Assembly: GCF_001043005.1 (NCBI RefSeq)
Contig: NZ_JYKZ01000002.1
Location: 434,001 to 498,000 of the forward strand
Direction: 5' to 3'
Length of the DNA: 64,000 nucleotides
Origin: Pseudomonas psychrophila
GTDB lineage: Bacteria; Pseudomonadota; Gammaproteobacteria; Pseudomonadales; Pseudomonadaceae
Under the pieces are notes generated by a model. That model did not search any database, was not told the DNA's origin, and saw nothing but the letters and a program-made list of their open reading frames with translations. Positions 40,271 through 49,558 of this stretch are shown here, piece after piece (the stretch's first letter is position 1; the number at the start of each line of letters is the position of its first letter). The translations under genes and the position numbers were made by a program.

Positions 40271-42199
40271 TCAATGAGCAGCGCCGGGAGCAACCCGCAC
40301 GCTGGCAAAAGTCTTGTCGTCGAAGCCCGCACCCAGGGACGCGGCACGTACATGCAAGTACCAGGCACCGGGCTGGTTGAGCGTCAGCGGAACTTCATAA
40401 ACACCCTCACCCACCTCCAGCGCCGCCACCGATTGCGCTCGTGAGGACGGTGCGAGGAAGTAACGCACCTGGACATCCTTGACCCCGCTGCGTTGAGTGT
40501 TTTGCTTGCCCTGAACAATGCGAAAGCGCACCACATAGGGACTGCCAAGGGTCGCTGTGACGGTATCGAGCATGAACTCGACCTTGGGCACGCCCGCGAC
40601 CCGGGTACTCTGTATGGCCGGCTCTACATCCGCCGTGAAGCAGTGAATGATGTTGGGTTGATTCAACAGGAAGGCCACATCGAAACGCCCGGCGGGAGGC
40701 AGCTTGATCCGCGCGCTGTAGAGCCCGGGCGAGACTTCCCGCAGGCTGCGGTCAATCACCATTGCTGCCCGCGCCACTTGGCCGCGGTTGGGGTAACCCG
40801 ACATCGGGGCATTCATGCCCTCTGCATAGAAGTAAGTGGTGTTGTCCACCGGGTTGACCACGAACACCGCATTGTCGTCCCGCGACACCGCCAGACTTGA
40901 GGCCAGAGGCAAATCACCGGCAAGGCGCGGCGCCTGGGGACCGGCTTCGAAACCCTGACTGATCGGGGTGCGCCCTTCTCCCAGCGAGGCGAGGTTGATC
41001 ATCGTGACCTTGGCCGACGCCAGGCCGCGTATGTAGGCATAAGCCTTGGTGAACACCACTTGATAAGGTTCGGCGGACACCGCCACGTCATGGATCAACG
41101 AGTCGTTGCTGGCGTCGATGACCGAAGCCTGATTTTCAAGGGTATTGAGCACGATGCCAAAGCGCCCGTCGGCACTGAAACCCATCGGCCCCAGGCCCTG
41201 CTTGAGCTTGATAACCCTGCGTACCGACAGGCTCACGGCGTCAACGACTGTTACCGTACCGTCCTGACCATCAGCAACGTACACGGCCTGGGACAGCGCA
41301 GAGAAGGCAATCGACAACGGGTGCGAACCGGTCTTGAGCTGCTTGCTCAGGGTCAGGCTGGCGATGTCGATGATGCTCACCGTGCCGTCATCGCGGTTGC
41401 TGACAAACGCCTGTCGGCTGTCCTTGCTGAAGGCGATTTCATGATGACCGGCACCGGTTGCCACATGTTTGAGTGGCTTGAGGCTCTGCGCATCGATCAC
41501 CGTCACCCCGGACTGCTCGGGTGCCCTGGCATTGTTGCCCACCCACAACAGGCGCTCGTCCGGCTGCAAAGCCACCCGCACCGGATTGCTGCCCGCCGCG
41601 ACCGAGTCAACCAGCTTGAATTGCTCGCTGTCGATGACCGCCACCGCATCGGCATTGGGCATGGAAACAAACACCCGTTTGTTGTCTGCGGGTGTGACCC
41701 AGTCCATGGGCGGCTGTTTCAGTTCGATGCGCGATAACGTACTGGTGATCCCCCCTACAGACACTTGCGGGTCTACCACTGAAACGCTCGCATCACGGTT
41801 CATGACCATCAGGTAGTAGCTGTTGAGATCAAGCAATGGACGCGCGCCGATGCTCGACTTCAGAAATACCCCGACCCGCGACTTGCAGCTGTGTTCACGC
41901 CCCTGAGCCAGGTCAGCGGCAACGGCCTGCGGGTCGAGCCAGGCACCTGGCGCAACCCCGGCCAGCGGCTGGCCGGAGGTTGTGTCCGTGACCCGGAAGC
42001 GAACATCGGCAAACTCACCTTCACGCAAGACGCCGTCTTTGGCCAAGGACTGTACCTGCAGGGCGACGGTTACACCGTCACGCACCAGTTTTTGTTCGCC
42101 CTCGCCCCGGGTTTCGGCCGCCCGGCACGCGCCTCCCGGGGCACTCAATGCTGTGGCGAGCAGCCACACACAAACACCGGTTCCAATGGCCTTGCTCAT
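40271..42199 (-). CDS. secreted YncE/YVTN-type beta-propeller protein
   Basis: The 642-aa exported protein (signal peptide MSKAIGTGVCVWLLATALSA) has a beta-sandwich N-terminal domain (VRFRVTDTTSGQPLAGV). A seven-bladed-type propeller of YVTN/YncE repeats follows, for example VFVSMPNADAVAVIDSEQF, AFVSNRDDGTVSIIDIASL and VYVADGQDGTVTVVDAVSL. A second beta-sandwich closes it (VQVRYFLAPSSRAQSVAALE...GVYEVPLTL). Cys residues near 72 (EHSCKSR) and 530 (IHCFTADVEP) may pair. It is directly downstream of mnxG; a scaffold or metal-handling accessory is plausible, but no activity is known. The ATG at 42199 has GGGGGAG upstream. Confidence 0.8.
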   Translation of the reverse strand: MSKAIGTGVCVWLLATALSAPGGACRAAETRGEGEQKLVRDGVTVALQVQSLAKDGVLREGEFADVRFRVTDTTSGQPLAGVAPGAWLDPQAVAADLAQGREHSCKSRVGVFLKSSIGARPLLDLNSYYLMVMNRDASVSVVDPQVSVGGITSTLSRIELKQPPMDWVTPADNKRVFVSMPNADAVAVIDSEQFKLVDSVAAGSNPVRVALQPDERLLWVGNNARAPEQSGVTVIDAQSLKPLKHVATGAGHHEIAFSKDSRQAFVSNRDDGTVSIIDIASLTLSKQLKTGSHPLSIAFSALSQAVYVADGQDGTVTVVDAVSLSVRRVIKLKQGLGPMGFSADGRFGIVLNTLENQASVIDASNDSLIHDVAVSAEPYQVVFTKAYAYIRGLASAKVTMINLASLGEGRTPISQGFEAGPQAPRLAGDLPLASSLAVSRDDNAVFVVNPVDNTTYFYAEGMNAPMSGYPNRGQVARAAMVIDRSLREVSPGLYSARIKLPPAGRFDVAFLLNQPNIIHCFTADVEPAIQSTRVAGVPKVEFMLDTVTATLGSPYVVRFRIVQGKQNTQRSGVKDVQVRYFLAPSSRAQSVAALEVGEGVYEVPLTLNQPGAWYLHVRAASLGAGFDDKTFASVRVAPGAAH

Positions 42200-42286
42200 G
42201 GTATTTCTCCCCCTCAAATTCCCGCTTGCCGCTCCCCCCGTACGGCAGGAGCAGGCGTGCTCACTCCTGCCGATACCTGCGGCCCA

Positions 42287-45200
42287 TCAAGGCGCGGGGG
42301 CCGGTTCGGGCTCATTGGAGACTCGCAACAGCCCCCACAACCCGGCGGTGTTGCCATAGGCCGCGTAATCCCGGAAGAGGTAGTCCCCCGGTATTGCATT
42401 GGTGCCCCCGGCGCTCGGATGCATGAAACTGAAGTGAGCAGCCGGCAGGACGCTCTCGTGGGCGCCGATATACATCGACATCGGGTTGTAGCCGAACCGC
42501 ACCGAGCCCACCCCGGGAGTCCACATCGGATAGCCACCGGGATCGCTTTTTTCCGACTGGAACGGGTTGACTGACCACACGTGTCCGTCCAGCTGGAACG
42601 TGCTGCCACGACTGCCGCCGGTAGGCATCAGGATGTGGGTACGGAACGGTTGCCCCGGTTTCACATAGAGCACCGGCGTTTGCGGATCGCCTCCCACCAG
42701 CGCGTTGCTGTAAGCCATGTGCGCATTGGGCACGTCAGCGTAGCCCGCACCGTCGGCATGGCCGAAGGGTGCATCTGGCGCCAGCCCGAAGCGATACCAC
42801 AGCGGTTCGGCCTTGTAATTGATCGCCATGCTGGAGTTGTCCTGCGGATCCGTCGGTACCCCCAGGCCTTCAGCCGCAATGCCTTCCACTGGCCGACCGC
42901 CGGCCCAGCGGATGTTCAGGGCTTTTTGCCAGACCATCGCAAAGTCGCGGTAAACCGCCTGCCCCGGCGCCGTAACGCTGGCATTGACCTTGCGGATATC
43001 GTCAACCCAGGTAGCCCCCACCGGCAGGATGCTCATGGCACCTCCCAGGCCTTTTTGCGGCTGCTTGATCACATCCGCCGGGGTGAAGTTCAGCCCGCCG
43101 AACTCCACGGCCGTAGCGTTGATGTTGTCGACGCTGCGACCCAGCTGAGTGATCGGTTTGCCTTCACGCTCAAGGTGACCGGCGTAGTACTGATAAGTAC
43201 GGCTAGGGTACGCGCCGCTGTTGCCAAGCCGGGGAGCAACGGTCTGGACCGGGTTGGCACCGACGTTGGCACCATCAGACTTGGTGATGTCATACGCCAG
43301 CAGTTGCGCATGCAGGCCTACATGGCTGGAGGGCCGCATCAGGTTGTTGCTGAAGGTGCTCGATCCGTCACTGCCATTTCGATCACGCTTGACTACACCT
43401 TGCATCACGGCGGTCTGGGCCAGGTCGGGCATGACGCTCGGCAGCCGATTTTCCAGTGTGATGTTGATGCAGTCCCCGGCCGTTGCACGCAACACCAGCG
43501 GCTCTACCGGCACGCCGGGTTTGAGCTTGCCACTGATCGGGTCCAGATCGGCCTTGCGTACATAGAGGATGGCCGTTGGATCGTGCAGCGGGCCGCTTTG
43601 CCCGCCGAGGGTCATGGTTACCCCGTCTTCAGGATCGGTCACGGTTACTTGGGCGATACTCACCGGCCGCGAGTTGTACACCAGGGTCCCGCCAGCGGGT
43701 TTCAACAGCCCGCCCACATGCTGGCCAATGCCTGCCGGATCGCCGAGGGTCAGCCCCAACGGATTGCCGAGGATGTCGTTGGCCAGTGCTGCGACCACTT
43801 CATAGTTGCGCTGCACAGTGGGACGGGTTCCGATGCCATTGGGGTTGGCGCTGATTCTTGGGCATGAGCCTTCGAAGGCCACGGTGTTGCGCATACCGGC
43901 CGGTTTCGGGTTATTGGGCAACGCAAACAGGTCGGCTCGTTGTGCGGTGTAGTTGCGCATCACACCCCAGATCCCGCTCCAGTAACCCTCAATCGAAGCG
44001 TCCATCGAATACAGATAATCGCCAGTGGTGGCAGCTGAACTGGACAGCATCGAGATAGGCGCGATAAAGCCCATCTGTTCCGAAATCCCGATCATCTGCG
44101 AGGCGCGCCAGCCGGAGTTGGAGCTGTTGCCGAAGCCAGAGCCGCTTTGCAACCACTTCACGCCGTGCAGGGTCACGTTGTGCTCTTCTTCATGGCCGCC
44201 GGCATGCACCCGCAGCCGCACATTATCACCCGTGTAGGTACGCAACATCGGCGTGAACGGATCGCCCGGTTCGGCGCCGCCACGGTTGATGTGCGGTGGA
44301 AACAGCGTGGTGCCGCCCGTCGGCCCGGTGGCGGCCGTGATCAGGTTAGGTGCCAGGTTCATGGCCGCAATAGCCCGGTCGGTGCGGCTTTGCAACGCAT
44401 AGGCAAGGTCTCCACCAAGGCCGTCTGCCTGCATGCCACGTTTGCCGTCGGGGCCGACTTTGTTCGGGTCGTATACCCGCAGCGCCAGTGGTTCATTGCG
44501 GTAATTGATCACGAACATGCCAGGGTCATCGACAGAGATGGCCTGTGGGCATGGACGACTTGGGCAACCTGCAACCCGTCCGCCCTGCACTTCGACGATG
44601 CCTTCGAGCAAGTTACTGGCGTTGTTGCGCACCGGCGGGTTAATGGCGTAGCGAAAGCTGTCCGCCGTGGCCGGAAAGGCCTGGGGATTGGGCACTCCGT
44701 TGGGGCCCGCACCCACATAGACACCCGCTTCATAGGCGTGCTGAAAATCGCTGTATTCGAGGAAAAACTCACGGAAGCTGTCGTTCTTGCCATCGCCGTC
44801 CAGATCACCGGTGGACACCACGGCTTGCCACGAGGTCGGCCCGCCATCCTGGCGCGCGCCGCTGTACAGGGGCTCACCCGTTTCGGCGTGGAACCAGGTG
44901 GAACCGGCCGGTTCAGCCAGCACGGTGGCGTACAGGCCAATCTGCTGATGGGTCGACGGGCCCAGATGGTCGTGGGTAAAGATCGTCCCCAGCCCACGGT
45001 CTATGCCTTTGCTGTTAACCACAGGGTCGACAAACCAGCGCTGCATCGCGGTGCGTGCGCCCACCCAATCAGCCCGGCCAAACTGGCCGAAGTACGGGTG
45101 ATTCTTGGCTTTGGGACAGGCCGGAGTTCCATCGCGCACATCTGCCCCCGTGCACTGGTTGAAGGTGCGGATGGCATGGATGCGTTCCTGCACGGCGCCG

Positions 45201-48091
45201 GGCGATAGCACACCGTCTTCATAGTTCCAGCCGTTGGCCGAACCGTCTGCGGCAGTCAGGTCCCATTTAGGCAGGTGAATATGTTGGCCAATAACATCGG
45301 TTGGGGTGCGTACCTGATAATCGTCCATCTCATAGGTGGCCGGCACCAGGTTGGTCTGCTGGTACTGCACGCAGTCAAAGGTGTTCATGCGCATCACCAG
45401 TGGTTCAGGCGGCCGCTGCTTGGTGATCACCGGCCAGGCGTCTTCCCACAAGGCAAGAATGCGCGCCTGGGGAAAATGGTAGCCAACCTTGTTGTACACC
45501 GCGTCGAACTGGATATTGGCCGCTTTATAGATGCGTGGGCGATCCGCGGTAAAGGTCGAGGATCCGGTGAACGACATGCCATCCATCCGTTCGCCGCTGT
45601 TGAACTCGCCGGTTCCGGCGCCACTGGTCAGGCGTTTTTGCCGATCATCCATGCACGGCTCGTAATACGGCGCACCGGCGATTGGCAACGCGCCGTTGGT
45701 GCGGAAGTTGCGCGCGACAATCTGCTTGCCGGGTAACAGGGCATAGCTGGGGTGGTCTTTTTTGGCGTGGAAGGCCATGGCGGCCTGTTCGACCTCAGTG
45801 CCCTCTTCAGGCATGTAGATCGGCTTGGCCAGCGTCACCTCCTTGGAAAAATCCAGCGAGGTGGTAATGGTGTGAGCCTTGCCTCCGGAAGAAAATCCGG
45901 CCAGGGAGTGTCGTCCAAGGCCCCCATCCCAGCCGCCGGACTGAGCCGGGTCGAGGTTGGCCCACAGAGCCTTGCCGCTGGCTTTGAGTGCTTGAGCCTT
46001 GGTCGCGTCGAGCATATCCAGCGGCGGAGTGGGTGGACGTTGTCCGACCGAGCTTTCCATGCCGCCGATCCAGAACGGATAACCGGGGTTTTTCAGGCTG
46101 CCGTCAGCATTGCGGTTGGCTTCACTGCGATCCACCAGAGCCAGCGAGCCAATGGCCCGGGCGCTACCACCTTGATGCTCGCCGTCGTCATCATCGTCCC
46201 CTGCTGCAATCAGGGTTTCACTCACTCTGGGCACCACAGCCACCTTGCCTGGCATCGGCGCCATGGCCTTGCCGGGCAGCGGTACGACTGCAGGAATCGG
46301 GGTGCCTGCGACGATTTCACCGTCGGGCAATGCCCGGGCGCCAGCGGCCGGTTTGCCACTGCGCAAGGCAAAAGGCTCAGTGTGATAACCGTCGCTGCCC
46401 TGTTGTGACACCTCTAGCCGAGTGCCTTCTTCAAACACATCATGCACCCGCCACATGGCCCACATGCCTTGGGCAAAGTGCGGGTAGAAGTGGCAGTGAT
46501 AGATTGCATCACCGGCTACACGGTTGCGGTTACCCGAACCGCCGTTGGCAATTTCGTAGGTGTACCCGGCCCCCGGACCAATCCCCTGGGCGTCCACATA
46601 ATCGGAGTTGTCATCGTTGGGATTGAACAGCCATTGATGGCCATGCAAATGGAAGATGTGTTGCTCATGCCCGTTATGGGTATTGCGAAACTTGACGAAG
46701 TCACCGATGTAGCTGTGGTTGACGTTGGACGGCTCGGCCGGGTACAGCGCCATGCTTGCCTTGACCCCTGTTTGCTCGGCACGGGGCAGCTCGCCGGGGC
46801 GGATGCTCTCCAGCCCGACATTGGCCGGTACGTCCACCAGCATCGCTACGTCGCCAACCGTGTGCGAGCTCAGAAAAAACTCTTCATAGGCGCACGACAG
46901 GCAGTCATGCATTGGGCCAACCCCTAGGCGGTTGGCGACCACTTCGGCCCCCATGCCGCCTGAGCCATAGTTGATCATGAACGAATCGCGGGTCGGCTCA
47001 AGGACGTGAGCCATGACCGGGTCTGCCCAATACGCCGGAAAGGCCTGGGTGACAGCGGTTTCGTCCTGGAACTGCGAGGCAAAATCACGGAAGGGTTCAA
47101 GACGATTGGGCAACGCCGGGTTGCGTTTGCCGATGGACTCCAGCGGATAAGTCGCAGGCGGGAAACTGCCGTCGGCGTTGCTGCCCATCACAATCGCATC
47201 GCTTTCGCTGGAGATGATTTCATTGCCGTCGACCATGTTGATGATCGGCGTACCGGCCTTGCCTTCCCGGATCCAGGGTTGACGCTGCGGGTAGCGGGCC
47301 TGGTAATCGACAATCGGCTGGCCTGTGGGTGTCCGGCCGCTGGAAGCCAGGCGCATCTCTTCTTCGGTCACTGTATTGCGATAGTGGCGACCGCCCTTGG
47401 GCATCACCACCACTTCACCGAACAGACCGTTGGCAACGTTGCCTGCATCCCCTTCTCCGCCGAATGTGGCACCACGGCTGCTGGCGGCGAATGCGCCTTC
47501 GCGCTCGGCATAGAGGGTATAGGAACGGGTCGCACCGGGGGCTACCAGAGTATTGGCGTTGCGCCCGGTGTACGAAGAAATATCGTCGATGCTGTTGACC
47601 GCTTGCAGACCGTTGACCTGAAACCCGACATGGCGGTCACTGACCTGCTCATCGACCTTGAAGTTGTTGTTATCGACCTGGACTTCGCCTTCTATCTCGC
47701 CCTCCTCCCCGTCTTCCTGACTACCGGGGTTGGCCTGGTAGGCCAGCAGGTTCTGCAGGTTGATGGTCAGGCAGTCACCGGCAGCCACCCGCAACACCAG
47801 CGGCCGCGGGCGCTTGTCAGGCCGCAGCGTGACCTTGCCCGGCACCGCCGCACCCCCTGCGGACAATGGCTGGTCGTGGTCATCCACCACATCACGGCGC
47901 AAGGCGAACATCATGCCGTTGACGTTCTGCGCCCCCAGGCGGTTGAACATCAGCGGCTGGTCCAGGGCGACGATGTTCGCCACCAGATTGCGTTCGCAAC
48001 GTGCTGCAGCCTGGGCCGTTTCAATACCGATCAGTGGCGTGACCATTAACAGCAGGTTTAACAAATGATGAGCGTGGGGGATGCCGTTCAT
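42287..48091 (-). CDS. mnxG: giant multicopper oxidase, MnxG-like Mn(II) oxidase
   Basis: The ~1934-aa exported protein (signal MNGIPHAHHLLNLLLMVTPL, cut near AQA) is several times longer than a laccase and contains multiple cupredoxin domains. Copper-type motifs are HIFHLHGHQW near residue 480, YHCHFYPHFAQGMW near 530-543, FTHDHLGPSTHQQ near 1040, HEEEHNVTLHGVKW near 1302, LDGHVWSVNP near 1833 and HFSFMHPSAGG near 1887. Size and motifs match MnxG of P. putida GB-1, which oxidises Mn(II) to Mn(IV) oxide. An acidic DGEEGEIEGEVQ stretch occurs near 125-140. The ATG at 48091 is preferred; a GTG at 48106 is possible. It heads a six-gene operon. Confidence 0.88.
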   Translation of the reverse strand: MNGIPHAHHLLNLLLMVTPLIGIETAQAAARCERNLVANIVALDQPLMFNRLGAQNVNGMMFALRRDVVDDHDQPLSAGGAAVPGKVTLRPDKRPRPLVLRVAAGDCLTINLQNLLAYQANPGSQEDGEEGEIEGEVQVDNNNFKVDEQVSDRHVGFQVNGLQAVNSIDDISSYTGRNANTLVAPGATRSYTLYAEREGAFAASSRGATFGGEGDAGNVANGLFGEVVVMPKGGRHYRNTVTEEEMRLASSGRTPTGQPIVDYQARYPQRQPWIREGKAGTPIINMVDGNEIISSESDAIVMGSNADGSFPPATYPLESIGKRNPALPNRLEPFRDFASQFQDETAVTQAFPAYWADPVMAHVLEPTRDSFMINYGSGGMGAEVVANRLGVGPMHDCLSCAYEEFFLSSHTVGDVAMLVDVPANVGLESIRPGELPRAEQTGVKASMALYPAEPSNVNHSYIGDFVKFRNTHNGHEQHIFHLHGHQWLFNPNDDNSDYVDAQGIGPGAGYTYEIANGGSGNRNRVAGDAIYHCHFYPHFAQGMWAMWRVHDVFEEGTRLEVSQQGSDGYHTEPFALRSGKPAAGARALPDGEIVAGTPIPAVVPLPGKAMAPMPGKVAVVPRVSETLIAAGDDDDDGEHQGGSARAIGSLALVDRSEANRNADGSLKNPGYPFWIGGMESSVGQRPPTPPLDMLDATKAQALKASGKALWANLDPAQSGGWDGGLGRHSLAGFSSGGKAHTITTSLDFSKEVTLAKPIYMPEEGTEVEQAAMAFHAKKDHPSYALLPGKQIVARNFRTNGALPIAGAPYYEPCMDDRQKRLTSGAGTGEFNSGERMDGMSFTGSSTFTADRPRIYKAANIQFDAVYNKVGYHFPQARILALWEDAWPVITKQRPPEPLVMRMNTFDCVQYQQTNLVPATYEMDDYQVRTPTDVIGQHIHLPKWDLTAADGSANGWNYEDGVLSPGAVQERIHAIRTFNQCTGADVRDGTPACPKAKNHPYFGQFGRADWVGARTAMQRWFVDPVVNSKGIDRGLGTIFTHDHLGPSTHQQIGLYATVLAEPAGSTWFHAETGEPLYSGARQDGGPTSWQAVVSTGDLDGDGKNDSFREFFLEYSDFQHAYEAGVYVGAGPNGVPNPQAFPATADSFRYAINPPVRNNASNLLEGIVEVQGGRVAGCPSRPCPQAISVDDPGMFVINYRNEPLALRVYDPNKVGPDGKRGMQADGLGGDLAYALQSRTDRAIAAMNLAPNLITAATGPTGGTTLFPPHINRGGAEPGDPFTPMLRTYTGDNVRLRVHAGGHEEEHNVTLHGVKWLQSGSGFGNSSNSGWRASQMIGISEQMGFIAPISMLSSSAATTGDYLYSMDASIEGYWSGIWGVMRNYTAQRADLFALPNNPKPAGMRNTVAFEGSCPRISANPNGIGTRPTVQRNYEVVAALANDILGNPLGLTLGDPAGIGQHVGGLLKPAGGTLVYNSRPVSIAQVTVTDPEDGVTMTLGGQSGPLHDPTAILYVRKADLDPISGKLKPGVPVEPLVLRATAGDCINITLENRLPSVMPDLAQTAVMQGVVKRDRNGSDGSSTFSNNLMRPSSHVGLHAQLLAYDITKSDGANVGANPVQTVAPRLGNSGAYPSRTYQYYAGHLEREGKPITQLGRSVDNINATAVEFGGLNFTPADVIKQPQKGLGGAMSILPVGATWVDDIRKVNASVTAPGQAVYRDFAMVWQKALNIRWAGGRPVEGIAAEGLGVPTDPQDNSSMAINYKAEPLWYRFGLAPDAPFGHADGAGYADVPNAHMAYSNALVGGDPQTPVLYVKPGQPFRTHILMPTGGSRGSTFQLDGHVWSVNPFQSEKSDPGGYPMWTPGVGSVRFGYNPMSMYIGAHESVLPAAHFSFMHPSAGGTNAIPGDYLFRDYAAYGNTAGLWGLLRVSNEPEPAPAP

Positions 48092-48145
48092 GATCGCTGA
48101 TCTCACTGTAGGTGCTCAGGGAGTGATTCTCGCTAAACCCAATAC

Positions 48146-48161
48146 TGCATAGGCCATGCCA
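48146..48161 (-). promoter_or_regulatory. sigma-54 promoter upstream of mnxG-like gene
   Basis: On the minus strand TGGCAT, 5 bases, ATGCA keeps the invariant GG and GC with 10-base spacing. The predicted start near 48135 gives a ~44-nt leader to the ATG at 48091. Confidence 0.68.
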
Positions 48162-48211
48162 TAAATATTTTTGCTTAAATTCAAATGCTTACGCTTTGAA
48201 TCGGTTAATAC

Positions 48212-48237
48212 GGGGGATATTCCCCACCCTTTCCCCA
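48212..48237. promoter_or_regulatory. G/C-box cluster upstream of mnxG sigma-54 promoter
   Basis: GGGGGATATTCCCC (48212-48225) overlaps two direct CCCCA half-sites (48222-48226 and 48233-48237) spaced 11 bp, one helical turn. The cluster begins 51 bp upstream of the promoter. The half-sites match the palindromes near the other sigma-54 promoters. Confidence 0.4.
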
Positions 48238-48292
48238 CTTTCTGTACTGCCTGCCATACCCAAAGATCGGCTAATCAGCCCCAGCACCGCGT

Positions 48293-48916
48293 TCACAGCG
48301 GCGCGTCTGCTGCCAGACCCTGCAGACGCCGGTATTGGCGCAGGACGCTGGGTACATAACGCTGGGTTTCGGCGAACGGCGGGATCACGCCACCACGACT
48401 GAGCACCGCTTGCGGCCCGGCGTTATAGGCCGCCACGGCCAGGGCAATGTCGTTGTCGAACAGGGTCATCATGCGTTTGAGGTATTTGGCTCCGCCCTGA
48501 ATGTTGGACTGGGGGTCGTAGACGTCCGTAACCCCCATTTCCCGAGCCGTGTCGGGCATCAATTGCATCAGCCCTCCCGCCCCCTTGGGTGATTTCGCTT
48601 TGGGGTCAAAGTTGGACTCGTGCTGAATCACCGCAGACAACAGCGCAGCCGGTAACTGATTGGCCGCCGCTGCCGCCAGAACCATCTCGGCATAGGGCTG
48701 TGCGGTGATCATCTGTGGCTGTTGATCGAGGCTGGCCTGCGCCTCTGCAGGCTCGCGAATCACACGTTCATAGTGTCGGCCGGGACGGTGCACATTGGAC
48801 AATACGTAGCTGCCGCTGGCGTCCCGGGATACAAACACGTCGGCGTTTACGACAGCGCTCATCAGCAGTGCGCCGAGCAGTGCGCCGAGCAGTGCCGTGG
48901 TCAGTGTCTTGGTCAT
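48293..48916 (-). CDS. lytic transglycosylase (SLT family 1)
   Basis: The 207-aa exported protein has a signal peptide with a duplicated LLGALLGALL stretch, a short DUF4124-like N-domain (DVFVSRDASGSYVLSNV) and an SLT catalytic domain. In the latter the catalytic Glu is in VIQHESNFDPKAKSPKGAGG near residue 95, with GLMQLMPDTA, AYNAGP and ETQRYV. It cleaves peptidoglycan, and such enzymes are commonly encoded with secretion or pilus systems to let the machine cross the wall. ATG at 48916 follows GGGAGG. Its own sigma-54 promoter lies at 48986-49001. Confidence 0.92.
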   Translation of the reverse strand: MTKTLTTALLGALLGALLMSAVVNADVFVSRDASGSYVLSNVHRPGRHYERVIREPAEAQASLDQQPQMITAQPYAEMVLAAAAANQLPAALLSAVIQHESNFDPKAKSPKGAGGLMQLMPDTAREMGVTDVYDPQSNIQGGAKYLKRMMTLFDNDIALAVAAYNAGPQAVLSRGGVIPPFAETQRYVPSVLRQYRRLQGLAADAPL

Positions 48917-48945
48917 TTTTGCCTCCCCCGACCTGCCCCTGAAAA

Positions 48946-48961
48946 TGGGGGTAATGCCCCA
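48946..48961. promoter_or_regulatory. TGGGG-N6-CCCCA inverted half-sites between divergent lytic transglycosylase and gspG genes
   Basis: TGGGGGTAATGCCCCA is a palindrome made of the same half-sites as the CCCCA-N4-TGGGG elements, but in reversed order and 11 bp apart. It lies in the leader of the transglycosylase gene and upstream of gspG. Confidence 0.35.
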
Positions 48962-48985
48962 GTGGACGGTCGCGGGTTAGCCCTA

Positions 48986-49001
48986 TGCAAGCACCGAGCC
49001 G
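48986..49001 (-). promoter_or_regulatory. sigma-54 promoter of lytic transglycosylase gene
   Basis: On the minus strand CGGCTC, 5 bases, TTGCA is a good -24/-12 match with correct GG/GC spacing. The predicted start near 48975 leaves a 59-nt leader. A weaker plus-strand candidate overlaps it (GGGTTA-N5-ATGCA, 48974-48989) and could serve gspG. Confidence 0.62.
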
Positions 49002-49109
49002 TATCGTATGAGGGCTGAATTACGGGGGGTTCAGGCACGTCGAGGGGTCTTAGCATGGCAATTGCATAAGCCCTGCTGGCGACTGTGCTGCCCACTGTGT
49101 GAGGTCATC

Positions 49110-49544
49110 ATGAATCTGCGTTTGCGTTGTGCACCGCGAATCCAACACGGGTTCACCCTGCTCGAATTGTTGGTGGTACTGGTGGTCCTCGGGTTATTGG
49201 CCGGGATCGTCGCGCCCAAGTATTTCGCCCAGTTGGGCCGCTCCGAGGTCAAGGTGGCCAAGGCGCAAATCGAAGGGTTGGGCAAGGCGCTGGACTTGTA
49301 CCGACTGGAAGTCGGCCACTACCCCTCAACCGAACAAGGCTTGCAGGCATTGGTCACCGCGCCCAGCGACGAAACCCGCTGGACAGGCCCTTACCTTCAG
49401 AAAAAACTGCCCCAGGACCCCTGGGGGCGTAACTACACCTATCGCTATCCCGGCGAAAACGGTGAGTACGATCTGCTGTCCATGGGCAAGGACGGACAGC
49501 CCGGTGGCGATGGCGAAAACGCTGAAATCACCAGTTGGCAATGA
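49110..49544 (+). CDS. gspG: major pseudopilin GspG
   Basis: The 144-aa pseudopilin has leader MNLRLRCAPRIQHG, mature FTLLELLVVLVVLGLLAGIVAP with Glu5, and all GspG hallmarks: YRLEVGHYPSTEQGLQALV, GPYLQKKLPQDPWG, and the C-terminal calcium-loop region YDLLSMGKDGQPGGDGENAEI. It should be the pseudopilus shaft subunit. It is more canonical than the three pseudopilins at 28.3-29.7 kb. The ATG at 49110 has GTGAGG just upstream. Forms a two-gene unit with gspF, divergent from the lytic transglycosylase. Confidence 0.95.
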   Translation: MNLRLRCAPRIQHGFTLLELLVVLVVLGLLAGIVAPKYFAQLGRSEVKVAKAQIEGLGKALDLYRLEVGHYPSTEQGLQALVTAPSDETRWTGPYLQKKLPQDPWGRNYTYRYPGENGEYDLLSMGKDGQPGGDGENAEITSWQ

Positions 49545-49558
49545 CGGGAGTCGCAACG

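Noticed and set aside
49077..49092. TGGCGA-N5-CTGCC as a sigma-54 promoter for gspG
   Set aside because: The spacing fits, but the predicted start would lie only about 7 nt before the ATG at 49110, on top of the ribosome-binding site.
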